NCBI RefSeq assembly: GCF_001280065.1
Contig: NZ_LGEA01000113.1
Coordinates: 1 to 46,398 of the forward strand
DNA from: Streptomyces sp. NRRL B-1140
GTDB lineage: Bacteria; Actinomycetota; Actinomycetes; Streptomycetales; Streptomycetaceae
Length of the DNA stretch: 46,398 nt
Reading direction: 5' to 3'
In this document: in pieces, positions 8,313-17,195 of the stretch
How the letters are laid out: each line of letters begins with the position of its first letter
Numbering within the stretch: the first letter of the stretch is position 1
Position numbers and translations under genes: made by a program
The notes under the pieces: generated by a model
Database searches by the model: none
What the model was told of the DNA's origin: nothing
The model's input: only the letters and a program-made list of their open reading frames with translations

Positions 8313-9413
8313 TCACGGGGCGGAGGCCAGCTGCCGGAGCTTGCGGACCGGCATCGTGTGGTTCACCGTCGCCGCCGCGCCGGCCGACCAGCGCAGAAGC
8401 AAGGAACTGCCGTCGGCATCGACCCGATCCGGTTCACCGAGTTCAGCCGGCTCCCCTGCGACCTTCGCCTCGACGCCGAACTGGTTGGTCCAGAAGTACG
8501 AGGGAAGCGAAGCCCCGGCCACGTCCTCTCCCAGCAGTGCGGCCGCGGCCACCCGCGCCTGCTCCACCGCGTTGGTCCAGTGCGGACGGCGGCACGTCCC
8601 ACGGACCACCGCCGCATCCCCCGCCGCGACGATGCCGTCCGCGACGCGGCCGCGAGAGTCGGTGACCACACCGCGGTCGAGTGTCAGGCCGGAACCGGTG
8701 AGCCAGTCGACGGCGGGTACGTCCCCGACCGCCGACACGATCACGTCGGCTGTGAGAAGGTCACCGTCGGCGTCGACGCCCTCCAGCGTGTGGGATCCGA
8801 CCAGCCGGACGCCGCAGGGCACCGTCCTGAGCACCACTCCGTACTCACGCGCGGCACTCGTGATCATCTCGGCGAGCACCGGCCCGAGCACCCGGCGCAG
8901 CGGCGGGTCCCGGTCGACCACCGTGACCTCCAGGCCGAGAGTCCGGCACGTCGATGCGATCTCCATGCCCAGCAGCCCGGCTCCGACCACCAGGACGCTG
9001 CGAGCGCGCCTCAGGTCCTCGCGCAGCGCCGCGCAGTCGGCGAGTGTGCGCAGCACCCGTTCTCCCGACATGCCGCGAGGGCTCAGCCGCCGGGCCCGCG
9101 CCCCTGTGGCGATCACGAGACCGTCGTAGGGCACCGGCTCGCCGCTGTCGAGGATCACCCGGCGTGCCCTGGTGTCCAGCGAGACGGCCCGGGCCCCGAG
9201 CCGCAGCACGACGCTGTCGTCGAGGGGCGGCAGTGCGGTGGAGGCGTCCGTCGCCTCGCCGGACAGCACGCTCTTGGACAGGGGAACCCGGGTGTAGGGC
9301 TGCTCCGTCTCCGCACTCAGGAGCGTGACCGTCCCGTCGAAACCCCGCACACGCAGCCAGCTCGCGGCGGTCACCGCGGCGATCGAGCCACCCACGACGA
9401 CGATCCGCTTCAT
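8313..9413 (-). CDS. FAD-dependent NAD(P)H:ferredoxin reductase of the P450 system
   Basis: This 366-aa two-dinucleotide-fold flavoprotein has an FAD-binding N-terminus (RIVVVGGSIAAVTAA), the IATGA motif near residue 103, an NAD(P)H-binding VLVVGAGLLGMEIA, a C-terminal FAD motif GIVAAGDAAVV, and YFWTNQFG, a signature of putidaredoxin-, rhodocoxin- and terpredoxin-reductase-like enzymes. It should pass electrons from NAD(P)H to the adjacent ferredoxin and then to P450. It is slightly short for the family (about 400 aa), mostly at the C-terminus. The start ATG overlaps the ferredoxin stop by ATGA. Gene order P450, ferredoxin, reductase is that of a self-contained class I P450 system. Confidence 0.92.
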   Translation of the reverse strand: MKRIVVVGGSIAAVTAASWLRVRGFDGTVTLLSAETEQPYTRVPLSKSVLSGEATDASTALPPLDDSVVLRLGARAVSLDTRARRVILDSGEPVPYDGLVIATGARARRLSPRGMSGERVLRTLADCAALREDLRRARSVLVVGAGLLGMEIASTCRTLGLEVTVVDRDPPLRRVLGPVLAEMITSAAREYGVVLRTVPCGVRLVGSHTLEGVDADGDLLTADVIVSAVGDVPAVDWLTGSGLTLDRGVVTDSRGRVADGIVAAGDAAVVRGTCRRPHWTNAVEQARVAAAALLGEDVAGASLPSYFWTNQFGVEAKVAGEPAELGEPDRVDADGSSLLLRWSAGAAATVNHTMPVRKLRQLASAP

Positions 9414-9601
9414 GACGTCGCCCGCAGGGCCGCGACAGGGCAGGAACGCACCGCCGCGAGGGCGGTTGCGTCGTCGTGCTCACCGCCGGGGACCAACTGC
9501 ACCATTCCGTCGTCGTCCACCTGGAACACCTCCGGTGCGACGGCCTCGCACACAGCGTGCCCCTCACAACGGCCAGGAACGATTTCGATGCTCACGGTCA
9601 C
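9410..9601 (-). CDS. Ferredoxin, 3Fe-4S type, P450 electron donor
   Basis: This 63-aa ferredoxin has the motif CEGHAVC at residues 12-18 and a distal CP near residue 54. This CxxHxxC...CP arrangement replaces the second cysteine of a 4Fe-4S site with His and is typical of actinobacterial P450-partner ferredoxins. The GTG start at 9601 shares GTGA with the P450 stop, and the stop overlaps the reductase ATG, so the three redox proteins are translationally coupled. It is the likely donor for the upstream P450 and perhaps also for the second P450 at 12990, which has no ferredoxin of its own. Confidence 0.93.
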   Translation of the reverse strand: MTVSIEIVPGRCEGHAVCEAVAPEVFQVDDDGMVQLVPGGEHDDATALAAVRSCPVAALRATS

Positions 9602-10788
9602 AACCTTCCGGTGGTTACGGTGACCGGCAGGCTGTCCAGCCCGCGGATCACGTTGTTCAGGTGCCGGCGCGGCGGGCCGGCGAGTTCGATGCGGTCGACA
9701 CGATCAAGCAGCGCGGAGAAGACCGCCTGCGCCTCGATGCGCGCCAGCCCCTGGCCGGCGCAACCGTGGACGCCGTATCCGAAGCCGACGTGGTCCATCG
9801 GCTTCCGGTCGACCTGGAAGCGGTCCGGATCGGTCCACTTGCGGGAGTCCCGGTTCGCCGATCCGAACAGCAGGCTTACCTGTGCCTGCTCCGGGATCAC
9901 CACGTCCTCGTACGCGACGGGGCGGGTGGTCCTGCGGAAGAACATCTGAACGGGCGATTCGTAGCGCAGGATCTCTTCGAACACCGACGGCACGAGGCTC
10001 CGGTCCTTCCGCAGCGCCCGCCACGCCTCGGGTCTCTCCGCGAGCAGCCACAGACCGCTGCCGATCGCGTTGATGGTGGTGTCCATGCTCGCCACGAGGT
10101 ACGCCCGCAACAGCGGTACGACCTGATGCGCGCCGATCACTCCTCGGTCGGCGGCGCGGTGGACGGCCTCGCCCCAGCCGCCCGGTTCGAGGTTGTCGCG
10201 GCTCATCATCGCGGCGAGTTCGTCGAACAGCGTCTCGGCGATCGGCAGGGATTGCCGGGTGCGGTCGTTGAGCGGGCCGAAGGTGTTGAAGAAGGCGTCG
10301 GCGAACCGCAGCACCTCCTCCCGTGCCGCCAAGGGCATCCCGATCAGGTCGGCGACGACACTCACGGGGAAGACGCGGGCCAGGTCCCGGACCACGTCGA
10401 AGGTCTTGCGCTCCACGAGCGGGGCGACGAGTTCTCCGGCCCTGCGGCCGATGTCCGTCCGCAGCCTGGCGAGGGCGCGCGGCGCCAGGCTCTCGGACAG
10501 GACACCGCGCAACACCTCGTGTTCCGGCGGGTCCGACGCGAGAACTCCGCCCCGGCGCCGCTCGTTCAGAGCCGGTTCGAGACCGACACTGTCGACCGAG
10601 GAGAACCGCCCGTGATCGCCCAACGCCGCACGCACCTGCGCGTACCGCGGGAGTACCCAGCAGTCGTGGCGCGACAGGTAGACCGCCGCCCCGAGACCGC
10701 GCAGGTCTTCGTAGACGGGGTACGGGTCGTTGAGCACCTCGTCGTCGAAGATGTCCACATCGGAGACGGGTGTGGTGGTCGAGATCAT
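9598..10788 (-). CDS. Cytochrome P450 (first of two paralogues)
   Basis: This 396-aa soluble bacterial P450 has an I-helix ASMDTT in place of the usual AGxETT, a K-helix EILR, and the heme loop FGYGVHGCAG with Cys343 as thiolate ligand. The acid before the conserved Thr is Asp. The ATG at 10788 was selected because the sequence SDVDIFDDEVLNDPYPVYED is a normal P450 N-terminus and an AGGAACC ribosome site precedes it. It shares extended identity in the first 110 residues (LSRxDxWxLPRYxQV, GGVLASDPPxH) with the P450 at 12990, so they are paralogues. It is probably an oxidative demethylase or hydroxylase in aromatic or terpene catabolism; the substrate is undetermined. Confidence 0.95.
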   Translation of the reverse strand: MISTTTPVSDVDIFDDEVLNDPYPVYEDLRGLGAAVYLSRHDCWVLPRYAQVRAALGDHGRFSSVDSVGLEPALNERRRGGVLASDPPEHEVLRGVLSESLAPRALARLRTDIGRRAGELVAPLVERKTFDVVRDLARVFPVSVVADLIGMPLAAREEVLRFADAFFNTFGPLNDRTRQSLPIAETLFDELAAMMSRDNLEPGGWGEAVHRAADRGVIGAHQVVPLLRAYLVASMDTTINAIGSGLWLLAERPEAWRALRKDRSLVPSVFEEILRYESPVQMFFRRTTRPVAYEDVVIPEQAQVSLLFGSANRDSRKWTDPDRFQVDRKPMDHVGFGYGVHGCAGQGLARIEAQAVFSALLDRVDRIELAGPPRRHLNNVIRGLDSLPVTVTTGRL

Positions 10789-10849
10789 CCTTGGTTCCTG
10801 TCGCTGTGTGGTCGGCGCGCCGGCGCGGGGCGGGCGCCTCGCCGGACCT

Positions 10850-12331
10850 TCAGAAGGGGTAGGAGGCGTGCTGGGTGGCGAGGGTGATCCAACGGGTGTT
10901 GCTGAAGGCCTCCATGCCCCAGCGGCCTCCGAAACGGCCGTAGCCGGAGGACTTGACACCGCCGAACGGCGCCTGAGGGTCATCGGCGACGGACTGGTCG
11001 TTGATGTGGACGATGCCGGTCCGCAGCCTTTGGGCCACCCGGAGCCCGTGCGTGCCGTTCTCCGTGATGATGCCGGCGGTCAGACCCTGGTCGGTGTCGT
11101 TGGCCATCGCGACGGCCTCGTCGTCGTCGGCGAAGGTGTCGACGACACAGACCGGCCCGAACGCCTCCGCGGTGTGCAGGTCGGCGTGGGCAGGGACCGC
11201 GCTGAGGACGGTCGCAGGGTGCACGGCGTCCTCGTTCTCGCCGCCGACGAGCACGGTGGCGCCCTTGGCGACCGCGTCCTCGACCAGGGCGGCGATCCGC
11301 CGTGCTGCGAAGAGCCCGCATCGCTGGTCGGGGTCCGTGTTGACCAGCGGGCCGATCACCGCGGCCGGGTCGGTGGGATCGCCGGACGGCAGCGCGGCGA
11401 CCTTGGCCGTGAACTTGGCGGTGAACTCCTCGGCGAGCGACTCGTGCACCAGGATCCGGTCGGCGGACATGCAGATCTGCCCGGAGTTCATGAACGCCGC
11501 GAAGGCGGCGGCGTCGACCGCGTAGTCGACGTCGGCGTCGTCCAGGACGATGACCGCGTTCTTGCCGCCCAGCTCCAGGAGCGCGGGCTTGAGATGGCGA
11601 GCGGCAAGCTCGCCGATGATCCGGCCTATGTGCGTCGAGCCGGTGAAGTTCACCGCGCATACCGCCGTGTGGGCGATGAGGGCTTCGGCGATGTGCGGAG
11701 CGTCGGCGGGGTCGTTCGTGATCACGTTGAGGACCCCGTCGGGCAGTCCGGCATCACGCAGCACTTCCCCGATGAGGAGTCCGGCGGACAGAGGAGCCAC
11801 TTCGCTCGGTTTCAACACGACCGTGTTGCCGGCGGCGAGAGCGGCGGCTACCGCGCGGGTCCCGAGAATGACGGGGGCGTTCCACGGCGAGAACGCGGCT
11901 ACCACGCCCAAGGGTTCGCGCACCGCCAGGCTGAGGGCGCCCTCGTGCGGGGTGGTGAGCACCTCGCCCCGGGGAGCGGTGATCAGAGCGGCTGCCTCGC
12001 GCAGCATCGTGGCGGCGAGTGTCACGTTGAACGAGGCCCACAGCCGGGTCGCGCCCACCTCACCGGCCATCAGGTCCACGACCTGCTCGCGCCGCTGCTC
12101 CATCAGGTCGGCGGCGTTGACGAAGATCGCCCGACGGGTGAACGGATCTGTCCTCGCCCAGTCCTCGAACGCGGCGTGGGCGGCGTCGACGGCGCTGCTG
12201 ACGTCCTGGACGCCGGCCGCGGCCACGGTGGCGTACATCGCGCCGGTGGAGGGGTTGATGACGGGCATGGTGCGGCCGGATTGCGCAGCCTGCTCTTTGC
12301 CGTCGATCAGCAGTTCATGTGTGATGGCCAT
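10850..12331 (-). CDS. Aldehyde dehydrogenase family protein
   Basis: This 493-aa NAD(P)-dependent aldehyde dehydrogenase has Asn151 (SPWNAP), Glu253 (LELGGK) and the nucleophile Cys287 (SGQICMSA), with FTGSTHIG as the cofactor motif. The opening HELLIDGKEQAAQSGRTM and the Ile-Cys-Met active site resemble vanillin/benzaldehyde dehydrogenases and related aromatic-aldehyde enzymes. The ATG at 12331 is preceded by AAAGGAG. It ends 61 nt before the P450 start on the same strand and is probably the first gene of the ALDH, P450, ferredoxin, reductase operon. It could oxidise aldehydes released by the carotenoid/stilbene oxygenase or by P450 demethylation. Confidence 0.93.
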   Translation of the reverse strand: MAITHELLIDGKEQAAQSGRTMPVINPSTGAMYATVAAAGVQDVSSAVDAAHAAFEDWARTDPFTRRAIFVNAADLMEQRREQVVDLMAGEVGATRLWASFNVTLAATMLREAAALITAPRGEVLTTPHEGALSLAVREPLGVVAAFSPWNAPVILGTRAVAAALAAGNTVVLKPSEVAPLSAGLLIGEVLRDAGLPDGVLNVITNDPADAPHIAEALIAHTAVCAVNFTGSTHIGRIIGELAARHLKPALLELGGKNAVIVLDDADVDYAVDAAAFAAFMNSGQICMSADRILVHESLAEEFTAKFTAKVAALPSGDPTDPAAVIGPLVNTDPDQRCGLFAARRIAALVEDAVAKGATVLVGGENEDAVHPATVLSAVPAHADLHTAEAFGPVCVVDTFADDDEAVAMANDTDQGLTAGIITENGTHGLRVAQRLRTGIVHINDQSVADDPQAPFGGVKSSGYGRFGGRWGMEAFSNTRWITLATQHASYPF

Positions 12332-12989
12332 GCGGGCGGCTCCTTTGCCGGGAAGGTTGCACCGCGGGCGCGATGCGGGGTTCGCCGGTCCACGCGGTGG
12401 GTCTCCGCACCCAGGGAGACAGTCGGGCATGACAGGGCCGGGCCCGCTGTCGGCGACGCCACCGGCGAGGACGGCTCAGGCCACGCCGATGTCTGCGGAT
12501 GCCTTTGTGTGGATGGCGAGAAACTGCGAGCGGGGCACGCCGGAGTGGTCGGCGCCCTTCGCCCGTTGTCGAGCGGCGCTGTCTGTTGTTGCTGTCCCTC
12601 GCTGATGATGCTGCTCAGCCGGCGACGAAGTCCAACACGGATGCTGGCACGCAGCCATCGAAGGTGACGATCGATCAGTGCCAGTTCGTCGGGTTCACAC
12701 CCTTGCACGACGGCCCGGAGAGCGTCTCACGCTCCGCGCGGTCCATGGCGTGGGACATCGACGATTCGAATCCTTCGATCATTGCGTGCGCGATTCAGCG
12801 TTGGACCACGGCCTGTGCCGCTAGGCATCATCGACGGAACAGCGAGCGTCTCGCGTGAAGCGGCCGGCCTCCTCGTGGACCGCCCGAGCCGAAGATGACG
12901 CGGACTTCTGCAGAAAGCACGGCACTCACAGCGGATGCACACCGTGACAGCCGCACCGGCTGACACGGCGGCCGTCGACCCTGGAGCCA
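12332..12989. other. 658-nt divergent intergenic region, no recognised gene
   Basis: This separates the ALDH operon from the second P450. Readings on both strands give no family I recognise and no start with a convincing ribosome site. A 10-nt perfect palindrome GATTCGAATC lies at 12763-12772 and could be an operator, but it is short. The length suggests a lost gene as well as two promoters. Confidence 0.5.
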
Positions 12990-14171
12990 ATGATGCCCCC
13001 AACGACCCTGCCCTCGAGCGACGTCGACCTTTTCGCCACCACCACGCTTCTCGATCCGTATCCGGTGTATGCGCGCCTCCGGGATGCGGGACCGGTGGTC
13101 CGGCTCAGCCGGTTCGACGCGTGGGCGTTGCCGCGCTACGAGCAGGTCAGTGCCGCGTTGCGTGATCACGAGACGTTCAGCTCCGCGTCCGGAGTGGGCT
13201 TCGGGGCCGGGATGAACGAGCTGATGGCCGGCGGCGTGCTGGCCTCCGACCCGCCTCACCACACCACCCTGCGCGGCATCCTCTCCCGGATGCTGATGCC
13301 ACGGGCGCTGCGGGACCTCGGTCCCTCGGTGACCACTGCGGCGGAGGAAATCGTCGACCGCTTGGCGGCCGGTGCGGAGTTCGACGCGGTGTCCGACCTC
13401 GCCGAGGCATTCACTCCGAGGTTCGTCGCCGATCTCATCGGTCTTCCCGAGGAAGGCCGCGACCAGCTCCTCGAGTTCGGCGCCTCCACCTTCGAGGGTC
13501 TGGGTCCCCTGGGGGAGCGGACACCTGCCGCGATGCGACAGCAGCAGGCTCTGCTGCAGTACGTCACCACCACCGCCGCCCGGGACCGGCTGACCGAGGG
13601 CGGTCTCGGAGCCCGCGTCTGGGAGGCGGTCGACTCGGGCGAGATCGACGAGGCCGCCGCGGTCACCCTCATGATGGCGTTCCTCGCCACGGGCATGGAC
13701 ACCACGATCCTCTCCCTGGCGGCCGCCGTCCGGCTGTTCGCCGAACACCCCGACCAGTGGGACGCGCTGCGGGCCGACCCTTCCCTGGTGCCCGCCGCCT
13801 ACCTCGAGGTTCTGCGCATCGCGTCTCCGGTCACCGTTTTCAGCAGGGTGACCACGAGGGACTGGGAGTGCGACGGCGTCACCATCCCCGCGGGCGATCG
13901 CGTCGCCGTCATGTACGCCTCCGCCAACCGCGACGAACTCAAGTGGGCCGACCCGGAGCGCTTCGACATCACGCGGAAGCCCTCCGACCATCTGACGTTC
14001 GGCGTCGGCATCCACGCCTGTGTCGGCCAGAACCTGGCCAAGCTGGAGGCGCACGCCCTCCTCACAGCGCTGCTCGCGCGGGTGCGCCGGTTCGAGATCG
14101 GCAAGCCCGAGTTCATCGTGAACAACACCCTGCACGGACTGGGCAAGCTGCCCTGCCGCATCGTCACCTGA
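12990..14171 (+). CDS. Cytochrome P450 (second paralogue)
   Basis: This 393-aa soluble P450 has an I-helix ATGMDTT, the K-helix motif Glu273-Arg276 (EVLR), and heme loop FGVGIHACVG with Cys344. The start uses one of two tandem ATG codons after GGAG at 12983-12986. It is a paralogue of the P450 at 9598-10788 with the same SDVDxF...DPYPVY opening, and is divergent from that operon. It has no adjacent ferredoxin, so it probably borrows the neighbouring electron-transfer pair. Both share the DTT variant of the I-helix, so they likely belong to one CYP family and act on related substrates. The gene downstream is a broken luciferase-like monooxygenase. Confidence 0.95.
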   Translation: MMPPTTLPSSDVDLFATTTLLDPYPVYARLRDAGPVVRLSRFDAWALPRYEQVSAALRDHETFSSASGVGFGAGMNELMAGGVLASDPPHHTTLRGILSRMLMPRALRDLGPSVTTAAEEIVDRLAAGAEFDAVSDLAEAFTPRFVADLIGLPEEGRDQLLEFGASTFEGLGPLGERTPAAMRQQQALLQYVTTTAARDRLTEGGLGARVWEAVDSGEIDEAAAVTLMMAFLATGMDTTILSLAAAVRLFAEHPDQWDALRADPSLVPAAYLEVLRIASPVTVFSRVTTRDWECDGVTIPAGDRVAVMYASANRDELKWADPERFDITRKPSDHLTFGVGIHACVGQNLAKLEAHALLTALLARVRRFEIGKPEFIVNNTLHGLGKLPCRIVT

Positions 14172-14203
14172 GCGAGCCGCGAGGACGAATCCCTCAGGCT
14201 GCT

Positions 14204-14736
14204 GGTCCCGTACGGCTCACGCCGCACTTCCTGCGGTCCGCACCTCCGGTCTGGACCGCCGCGACGAGCGTGGCGTCGGCCCGCCGTGCCGGGGAACGCG
14301 GGCTGAAGATGTGCGGTGGCTTCGCCGATGTCGAGAAGCTGGCGCCGGTGTTCGCTGCCTATCGGGAGGGTGCCCGCTCGGCGGGGCAGCCGACGGGGCC
14401 GGACCAGGTCGCCGTCCGCCGCAAGGTCGTGCTCGTGGAGGACGAGGCGGACCGGGACCGGGCCGCACAACTCGGCCGGGAGGCCGTCGACGAGCTTCAC
14501 CGCTTCCGCGTCGATGTCATGAAGCTGCCCGACGCTCCGAGAACGCGGAGCTCATCCACGGCACTCCCCCACAGGTGGCCGACGAGATCATCCGCCAGTG
14601 CCGGGCCTCTGGCGTCGGCAACTTCCTGGCCGGCTTCCACATCTTCGAGCCGGAAGCGCTGCGCAGGACCCACGAGTTGTTCGGCCGCGAGGTCGTTCCC
14701 CGACTGCGTGAGGCAGAGATCGATCGACCCGGGTGA
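14204..14736 (+). pseudogene. Truncated, frameshifted luciferase-like (LLM) flavin monooxygenase
   Basis: One frame encodes PPVWTAATSVASARRAGERG and continues through VVLVEDEADRDRAAQLGREA, the second half of an LLM-class TIM barrel (compare the family's PPIWVAA...ARRAAERG). Near 14535-14545 the homology moves to another frame, which gives IHGTPPQVADEII and GVGNFLAGFHIFEPEALRR up to a TGA at 14734-14736. A net one-base loss explains the shift. The N-terminal half, including the flavin-binding start, is missing directly after the P450 gene. The gene is therefore broken at both ends. LLM enzymes use reduced flavin and O2; this one may once have belonged with the P450. Confidence 0.75.
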
Positions 14737-14971
14737 TGAGTGAGTCCGACCTGCCGTCACGTCAGTTGTGACCGATGCGTCCGTGTCCGGCAATGCGGCG
14801 GCCTGCTCGAACCGCGCGCCCCCGCGTCCGGACAGGCAGTCGTAGAAGTCGCCACGAAAGCATGCCGGCAATACGAACGCCTGCCGCTCGTCCGGCCACG
14901 GCGTCCGGAGCGACCGTCGACGAGTTCGCCTCACATACGGGTGCCCGCTCTGGGCCCATCGATTAAGTCCT

Positions 14972-15007
14972 TTGACATAGCTATCTCTGTATACCTATAT
15001 TGGAGGC
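14972..15007 (+). promoter_or_regulatory. Leaderless-type promoter of the MarR gene with overlapping palindromes
   Basis: TTGACA (14972-14977), an 18-nt spacer and TATATT (14996-15001) form a strong -35/-10 pair. The ATG at 15008 lies seven nt after the -10 and would be the first transcribed base. GGAGG at 15002-15006 is too close to the ATG to act as a ribosome site. ATAGCTAT (14977-14984) and GTATAC (14989-14994) sit in the spacer and may be an autoregulatory MarR site. Confidence 0.6.
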
Positions 15008-15481
15008 ATGCCTCAGCACAGCGCGTCCGCGCAGGACATCGATCACGTGTCCGCTGCGCTCACGGCATGCCTGCCCGCGCTGCACCGGGCGCTCGACCGG
15101 CAGGTCGGGCTGGACTTTCCGCACCCCAAGCCCCCCGAGGCCCAGCTCGCGCTGCTGCGCCATGTCGAGGCCCATGACGGGGTCACCGTGCGCGCGGCCG
15201 CCGAGGCGCTGCGCATGAAGCCGAACAACGTCAGCGCGCTGGTCAGCCAGATGACCGAGCAGGGACTGCTGGAACGCCGGCAGGACCCCGCCGACAAGCG
15301 CATCGCGCACCTGCACCTCACTCGCACCGCCCAGCAGCGGCTCACCGAGGTCGCAGACCTGATGGGGGCCCATCTCGGGCACGCGCTGCGCTCGCTCACC
15401 GACGGCGAACTGGAAGCCCTCGGCGCCGCGTTGGGCGCGCTCCGATCACTCACCGAGCAGCTGCACCGCCCCGCACGCTGA
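15008..15481 (+). CDS. MarR-family transcriptional regulator
   Basis: This 157-aa winged-helix regulator has the MarR core: LALLRHVEAHDGVTVRAAAE, then ALRMKPNNVSALVSQMTEQG as the recognition helix region, then the wing ERRQDPADKRIAHLHLT, and a C-terminal dimerisation helix. MarR proteins usually repress nearby genes and are released by phenolic ligands. The MFS gene begins 64 nt downstream on the same strand, the classical regulator-exporter pair. The start is at a leaderless-type promoter. The most likely role is control of the exporter and itself in response to an aromatic compound. Confidence 0.92.
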   Translation: MPQHSASAQDIDHVSAALTACLPALHRALDRQVGLDFPHPKPPEAQLALLRHVEAHDGVTVRAAAEALRMKPNNVSALVSQMTEQGLLERRQDPADKRIAHLHLTRTAQQRLTEVADLMGAHLGHALRSLTDGELEALGAALGALRSLTEQLHRPAR

Positions 15482-15545
15482 GTGGCGCGCCCCTAAGTCG
15501 TCGCTCCGGCATCCAGGACTTTCCGACGAAGACAGGCACTGTCGT

Positions 15546-17123
15546 ATGCCCTCCATCACCACCACCGATCTGTCCACTCCTCCCTCAACCACCGACCGAC
15601 CGCGCGGCCCGCGGGCCAAACCCTGGCTGACCCTGATCGCCGTCGCGTTCGGCCTGTTCATGGTCGGTCTCGACGGCTCGGTCGTCTCGATCGCCAATCC
15701 CGAGATCGGCCGGGACCTCAACGCCTCGACGGCCGATCTCCAGTGGGTGACCAACTCCTATCTGCTGGCCCTCGCCGCCGCGCTGATCCTCGGCGGCAAG
15801 CTCGGCGACCGGTTCGGCCGCCGCACCTTCTATCTGGTCGGCGTCGCGGGCTTCACCCTCGCGTCCGTCGCCATCGGGCTGGTCGGGTCCATCGAGGGCG
15901 TCATAGCCTTCCGGGCTGTGCAGGGCTTCTTCGGAGCCCTGCTGATGCCCAACACGCTGGGAATGCTGCGGGCCGTGTTCCCGCCGCGGAAGTTCGGCAT
16001 GGCCGTCGGTATCTGGGCGATGGTCTCCTCGGTCTCCACCGCCCTCGGACCCATCGTCGGCGGACTGCTCGTCCAGCACGTGAACTGGGAGTCCGTCTTC
16101 TACATCAACGCCCCCATCGGAGTCCTCGCACTCGTCTTCAGCGCCGTCGTCCTGCCGCAGAGCAAGAACGCCGCCGCCGCCGACGAGAGCTTCGACGTCG
16201 TCGGCGTCGTCCTGCTTGCGCTGGGGCTGCTCGCCGTCGTGTTCGGCGTCGTCAAGGGCGAGACGTGGGGCTGGCTTTCGAGCGGCACGCTGGGCTCGAT
16301 GGCGGCGAGTGTGGTGATCCTGCTGCTCTTCGGCCTCCACGAGACCCGGACCGCCGCGCCTTTGCTGCCCATGCGTCTGTTCCGCAACCCGGCACTGACC
16401 ATCGGCACCGTCATCACCGCGCTCAACTTCTTCGTGCTGCTCGGTGTGATCTTCTTCGTCATGCTCTACCTCCAGAACGTACGCGGTTTCTCCCCCGTCG
16501 AGGCCGGTGTGCGCACCCTGCCGCTGAGCCTCACCTCGGTCGTGGCGTCCCCGCTGGGCGCGGCGCTCACAGCGCGGTTCGGGCCGCGTCTGACCATGCC
16601 GCTCGGCATGGCGCTCCAGGCCGTCGCCTGCTTCGCGATGCTGGGGTGGAGCGCGGAGTCGTCGTACACCGCCATGTGGCCGCCGTTCGTCGCGCTCGGT
16701 CTGGGTGTCGGCATGGTGATGGCGTCCTCGTCCGACGCCGTCGTCGGCAACGCGCCGGTGCAGGACGGCGGGGTGGCGGGCGGCCTCCAGTCGACCGCGC
16801 TCCAGATCGGTGGCGCGCTCGGTACCTCGGTGCTGGTGTCGCTCATCGGCAGCAGGGTCGGCTCGACCCTGACCGGCGAACTGACCGGGGCAGGAGTACC
16901 GGTCCAGGCTGCGCAGGGGCTGAGTGAGGCGAAGGACGCCGTGGCGATGGGAGTCGCGCCGGTCTCGGGTGAGATGCCGGCCCAGCTGAAGGCCGCCGTG
17001 GTCGAGGGAAGCCACCAGGCGTTCATGAACGGCGTGCATACGTCGGTGCTGGTCGCCGGTGTGCTGTGCGTCGTGGGCGCGGTGGTGGCGGCCGTGGGCG
17101 TGACCGGGCGGCAGCAGCCCTAG
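15546..17123 (+). CDS. MFS transporter, DHA2 (14-TM, EmrB/QacA-like) family
   Basis: This 525-aa integral membrane protein has about 14 hydrophobic segments. TM1 carries FGLFMVGLDGSVVSIANPEI, the DHA2 motif D1; the loop after TM2 has GGKLGDRFGRR (motif A), and TM5 has GPIVGGLL (motif C of drug:H+ antiporters). These define the EmrB/QacA group that exports drugs or toxic aromatics with proton exchange. The N-terminus is a polar, Thr/Pro-rich cytoplasmic tail. It is paired with the MarR gene and likely exports a substrate or toxic intermediate. It could instead export a secondary metabolite. A long open reading on the opposite strand is a shadow of GC-rich codon use. Confidence 0.92.
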   Translation: MPSITTTDLSTPPSTTDRPRGPRAKPWLTLIAVAFGLFMVGLDGSVVSIANPEIGRDLNASTADLQWVTNSYLLALAAALILGGKLGDRFGRRTFYLVGVAGFTLASVAIGLVGSIEGVIAFRAVQGFFGALLMPNTLGMLRAVFPPRKFGMAVGIWAMVSSVSTALGPIVGGLLVQHVNWESVFYINAPIGVLALVFSAVVLPQSKNAAAADESFDVVGVVLLALGLLAVVFGVVKGETWGWLSSGTLGSMAASVVILLLFGLHETRTAAPLLPMRLFRNPALTIGTVITALNFFVLLGVIFFVMLYLQNVRGFSPVEAGVRTLPLSLTSVVASPLGAALTARFGPRLTMPLGMALQAVACFAMLGWSAESSYTAMWPPFVALGLGVGMVMASSSDAVVGNAPVQDGGVAGGLQSTALQIGGALGTSVLVSLIGSRVGSTLTGELTGAGVPVQAAQGLSEAKDAVAMGVAPVSGEMPAQLKAAVVEGSHQAFMNGVHTSVLVAGVLCVVGAVVAAVGVTGRQQP

Positions 17124-17195
17124 AAGGCACATGAAGATCTTGAGATCTCGGCCTCGCCGTATGAACGGCGGGGCCGGACTCGTTGCGTGGCGAAT

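Noticed and set aside
12600..12990. Possible small regulator in the ALDH/P450 gap (minus-strand frame with DELALIDRHLRWLRASIR)
   Set aside because: It has no ribosome site, breaks into Pro/Ser-rich sequence and matches no family I recognise.
15002..15006. GGAGG immediately before the MarR ATG as a ribosome-binding site
   Set aside because: Only one nt separates it from the ATG, and the -10 box places the transcription start at the ATG itself.
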